64,000 bases of DNA, from positions 682,001 to 746,000 of the forward strand of contig BDSI01000009.1 of NCBI GenBank assembly GCA_003117195.1, in the 5' to 3' direction. Below the pieces are notes generated by a model that was given only the letters and a program-made list of their open reading frames with translations, ran no database searches and was not told where the DNA came from. Below, piece after piece: positions 61,801-64,000 of this stretch (positions are counted from its first letter, which is position 1; every line of letters begins with the position of its first letter). Made by a program: the position numbers and the translations under genes. This stretch comes from Eudorina sp. 2006-703-Eu-15 (lineage: Eukaryota > Chlorophyta > Chlorophyceae > Chlamydomonadales > Volvocaceae).

Positions 61801-64000
61801 GTGGCCACTGGAATGTTATTGCCGGGAACATGGAATACCGTACCGTGCCGTACGTTTAAGCAATGCGTACCGTTACCGGATGCGATACGCCCTCAAGATG
61901 TTCCTTACCTTTACGCCTCTTTGCCATTGGTTTTGCCCTTACCCTGGCCCTTACCCTGGCCCTTACCCTGGCCCTTACCCTGGCCCTTGCAAATCGTGTA
62001 TTCCAAAACCCACGGCCTCCTTCCTCTCGCCAAACCCAAACCCAAGCTCTCTCTCCCACCCCCCAACTATCTCGCTCCCCTCCCCCCCGCCCAGCACCAC
62101 ACTGTGGGAGCTGCTCCCCGAGGACGACATGGCCCGAGCAGTGGAGCTGCACCACCAACTGATACGGAGCTCGCTGGTGCAGTTCTCCGGTTACGAGAGC
62201 GCCACTGAGGTGAGGGAGGAGACCGCGAGGGAGTGAGGGGCGCCCGCGGGGGTCCGTCCGTCCGTCCGTCCGTCCGTCCGTCAGGACAGCGGATTCAATG
62301 GGGACGGCGGCAAGATGCGGCGGCAGGACAGGCTGGGTCCCGGGCAGAGGGGTATGATTCCCGAGGTTGGGTGGAGACTGCGGTAAGGGAGTGGATAGGG
62401 GCTAGCAATAGGCGGTTGTCGAGTACGGTGACGTCCTGTCTCCGGCATTCGGGATGTGCTGCTGGTCGGGGCTGGGTTGTCACCGCACGTCCTGACCCAT
62501 GGGCCATCGTCCGCCTTGCCGGTCTGCTGTTGAGGCCGATCCAATGCGTCTCTCTTACGGCGCCTGTCGTCCCTGACTGACCCGTGGGACTCTCTCCCCC
62601 CGCGCGGCTCCGCCTTCCTACTCACCGCTCTGCCTGTGTTGCGTGCTTGCTTCCCTGTCTCTCCCCCCCCCGGCCCCCTCCCTCCCACGTCCCCTCCCAC
62701 CCACCCCCCGGCAGGGCGACTCGTTCATCTGCGCATTCCACACCGCCTGGGATGCCGTACAGTGTGCCGTCCACATCCAGCAGGTGCGGCCGCCTGGGCT
62801 CAGAGGTGGAAGCCCGCCTGTGCCGACCCGCCGTCGACGCCCTGCCCAGTGCCCACAGACCCCTCCTCCGTCTATACCAACCACACGCACCCAGCCACCC
62901 CCGCCTATCCAGCCGCCCGGGCTCCGCTCTCTACGGTTTAGGCAAACCTCCACACAATGCGCCCACCTGCCCACCCGCCAGCTCCGTCCGCCCTCAAATG
63001 AAGTATAACGATTACCGTATGCTTCGTCGCCCGCCGTGTGGTGTCCGCAGGCGCTCCTCACAGCGGCCTGGCCGGCCGAGCTGCTGGCCTGCAGCGGCCT
63101 GCCCTCAGTGGCGGAGGTGGCCCTGACCCCTGGGTCGCGATGCGCCGAGCTGGCGTCCCTGCTGGCGGCGGACAGCCGCGGCGCGGGCCTCAGCGCCCGC
63201 CTCTCCCACTCCCCCGTGCACCTGTCCCCTCTGCAGCTGCAGCTGCAGCTACAGCAACAGACCTCGCGACTGGGCCACCACCCCTGGATCGCCTGGTCCA
63301 CCGCCCTGGAGCGGTCCCAGCGGCACACGCCCCACCACCCGCAGCACTCCCGCTGGCAGGCGGGGCGCGCGCAGCCGCAGCGCCAACAGCAGCAGCAGCA
63401 GCAGCAGCAGGAGGGGAGATCTCTGATGCGGCTGCTGATGCGGCGGGAGGGTGCGGCAGGCGGCGGGGGCGCATCGGGCGGATCGGGCGGCCGGAACCCC
63501 ACCACCGCCACCGGCACCGCCAGGTCGACGGAGCCGTCGCCGCCGCAGCCGTCGCCTTGCGGCTCGCCGATGCCGGTGCCGTACCAGGCAATGCAGGCGG
63601 CGCCAGCGGCGGGGATGCTGAGCTCTGCGACGCCGTTCCGAGGTGCTGATGCCACTGCTACCGCCGCCGACGCCGCGAGTGCGGCGGCTCAGGATGCGGC
63701 ATCTGACGTCAGCGGTCCCTTCGTGGGCCTTGTCCTCAGAACAGAGGATGACGTCCATCCCGCCACGACATGCCCAGATCTGCTGATGCTGCGGCGGCCG
63801 CCGCCGGTGGCGCGCTCCTCGTCCGGCATCGGGCGGCGCAACGCCGTCGTCGCCGCCTCCCGTTGCGGCAGCTGCGGCGGGTCCGGCTACTGCCACTGCT
63901 GCCATAGTCCGCGCGCCGTCGACGACGGGATTCTGATGATCGGCAGCGGCCCTGCTGGCGGCGACGCGGGCGACGGCGCCGGGCGGCCCGTGGCGAAGTC
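52879..64000 (+). CDS. Receptor-type nucleotide cyclase (solute-binding ectodomain, TM, class III cyclase), partial
   Basis: The start ATG at 52879 gives a signal peptide (RTIVATLVVACVALTAVLVA). Exons supported by sites and phase: 52879-53030; 53343-53498; 53950-54039; 54679-54708; 55268-55349; 56488 to about 56540; about 56806-56925; 57076-57122; 58026-58435; 58896-59565; 59756 to about 60018; 60475-60684; 61339-61351; 62095-62209; 62715-62783; 63051 to beyond the window. A small exon near 53110-53220 probably joins the first two. The ectodomain (53950-60018) resembles bacterial family 1 solute-binding proteins (IPLDGDLFLLYY, RDLFQRYRLPVPATWDDLV, GKCLMTINWGDEF). One helix follows (AVAVAVVVPVVAVGLLLVAVL, about 60520-60580), then LLITDIESSTTLWELLPEDD with the class III metal-binding Asp, and GYESATEGDSFICAFHT. 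Beyond 63051 is a long Gln/Gly/Ser-rich insertion inside the cyclase domain; the C-terminal catalytic half is outside the window. Adenylate versus guanylate specificity cannot be told. Confidence 0.85.
54203..54390. repeat. 15-bp tandem repeat in a cyclase intron
   Basis: Twelve perfect units of CAGCCTGCCCCGACC plus a partial one, within the intron between 54039 and 54679. Confidence 0.95.
55582..55645. repeat. 8-bp tandem repeat (GGGGCTGC)n in a cyclase intron
   Basis: About eight units, uninterrupted. Confidence 0.9.
55811..55839 (+). repeat. Dispersed 29-bp motif, plus-strand copy
   Basis: Inverted partner of 52107-52135. It lies in the cyclase intron 55350-56487, of which about 55811-56480 has no coding match and could be inserted DNA. 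Confidence 0.8.
57864..57940. repeat. 11-bp tandem repeat (AAGGAGGTCAC)7
   Basis: Seven perfect units, inside the GC-AG intron 57123-58025 of the cyclase gene. Confidence 0.95.
60697..60987. repeat. (GGGA)n-rich purine satellite
   Basis: About 290 bp of GGGA with occasional GGGAGGA interruptions, in the intron before the 13-nt microexon. One strand is entirely purine. Confidence 0.95.
61339..61351 (+). other. 13-nt microexon of the cyclase gene
   Basis: ATATCGAGTCCAG is flanked by AG (61337-61338) and GTGCGG (61352). Inserted between the exon ending ATCACCG (60684) and the exon starting CACCACACTG (62095), it restores frame and yields LLITDIESSTTLWE, the expected class III motif with the metal-binding Asp. 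Confidence 0.8.
61367..61790. repeat. (GGGTGC)n hexamer satellite, about 70 copies
   Basis: 424 bp of nearly perfect GGGTGC with one GGTTGGGGTTGC interruption near 61560 and one 1-bp phase slip near 61661. It fills the intron directly after the microexon. Confidence 0.97.

Noticed and set aside
61182..61831. Long Arg-Thr, Pro-Ala, His-Pro and Gly-Cys repeat proteins over the hexamer satellite
   Set aside because: A GGGTGC repeat leaves all six frames open; the segment lies in an intron of the cyclase gene.

Overview
The window looks like nuclear DNA of a volvocine green alga, most likely Chlamydomonas or a close relative. It is GC-rich, its genes are intron-rich, and its proteins are long and low in complexity (Ala, Gly, Gln, Ser, Pro). 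It carries a receptor-type nucleotide cyclase of the kind expanded in Chlamydomonas, an SPL-like protein, minisatellites inside introns, and non-LTR retrotransposon remnants. This is inference from gene content; no database search was made.

Layout. 1-2390: 3' part of a polytopic membrane protein gene (+). 2625-11233: a very large gene (+) whose product has the C-terminal module of plant SPL proteins (ankyrin-like), then a polytopic membrane region and a Ser/Gly tail. 11234-15684: mostly non-coding with small repeats. 15685-17125: 3' exons of a RING-finger gene (+). 17126-20323: no convincing gene. 20324-48939: the main feature, a head-to-tail array of ten units of about 2.69 kb. Each unit carries a U2 snRNA gene and, about 1.5 kb downstream on the same strand, a U5 snRNA gene (10 U2, 9 U5; the last unit is cut before U5). 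The first unit is split by a 2.4-kb retroelement-like insertion (20380-22753) with a 13-bp target duplication, which itself contains a nested 5'-truncated LINE. 48940-49722: gene fragment with an Ala-rich coiled coil directly abutting the array. 49723-52878: no convincing gene. 52879 to the window end: a multi-exon gene (+) with a signal peptide, an extracellular solute-binding-like domain, one membrane helix and a class III nucleotide cyclase domain, including a 13-nt microexon for the metal-binding motif.

The snRNA array is the most notable part. U2 and U5 are core spliceosomal RNAs. Here they share a repeat unit, a putative upstream element at about -75/-59, and a similar short motif just after the 3' end, so they probably share transcription machinery and are homogenised together. 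Variants shared between non-adjacent units, edge units that differ most, and a graded minisatellite count point to unequal exchange or gene conversion.
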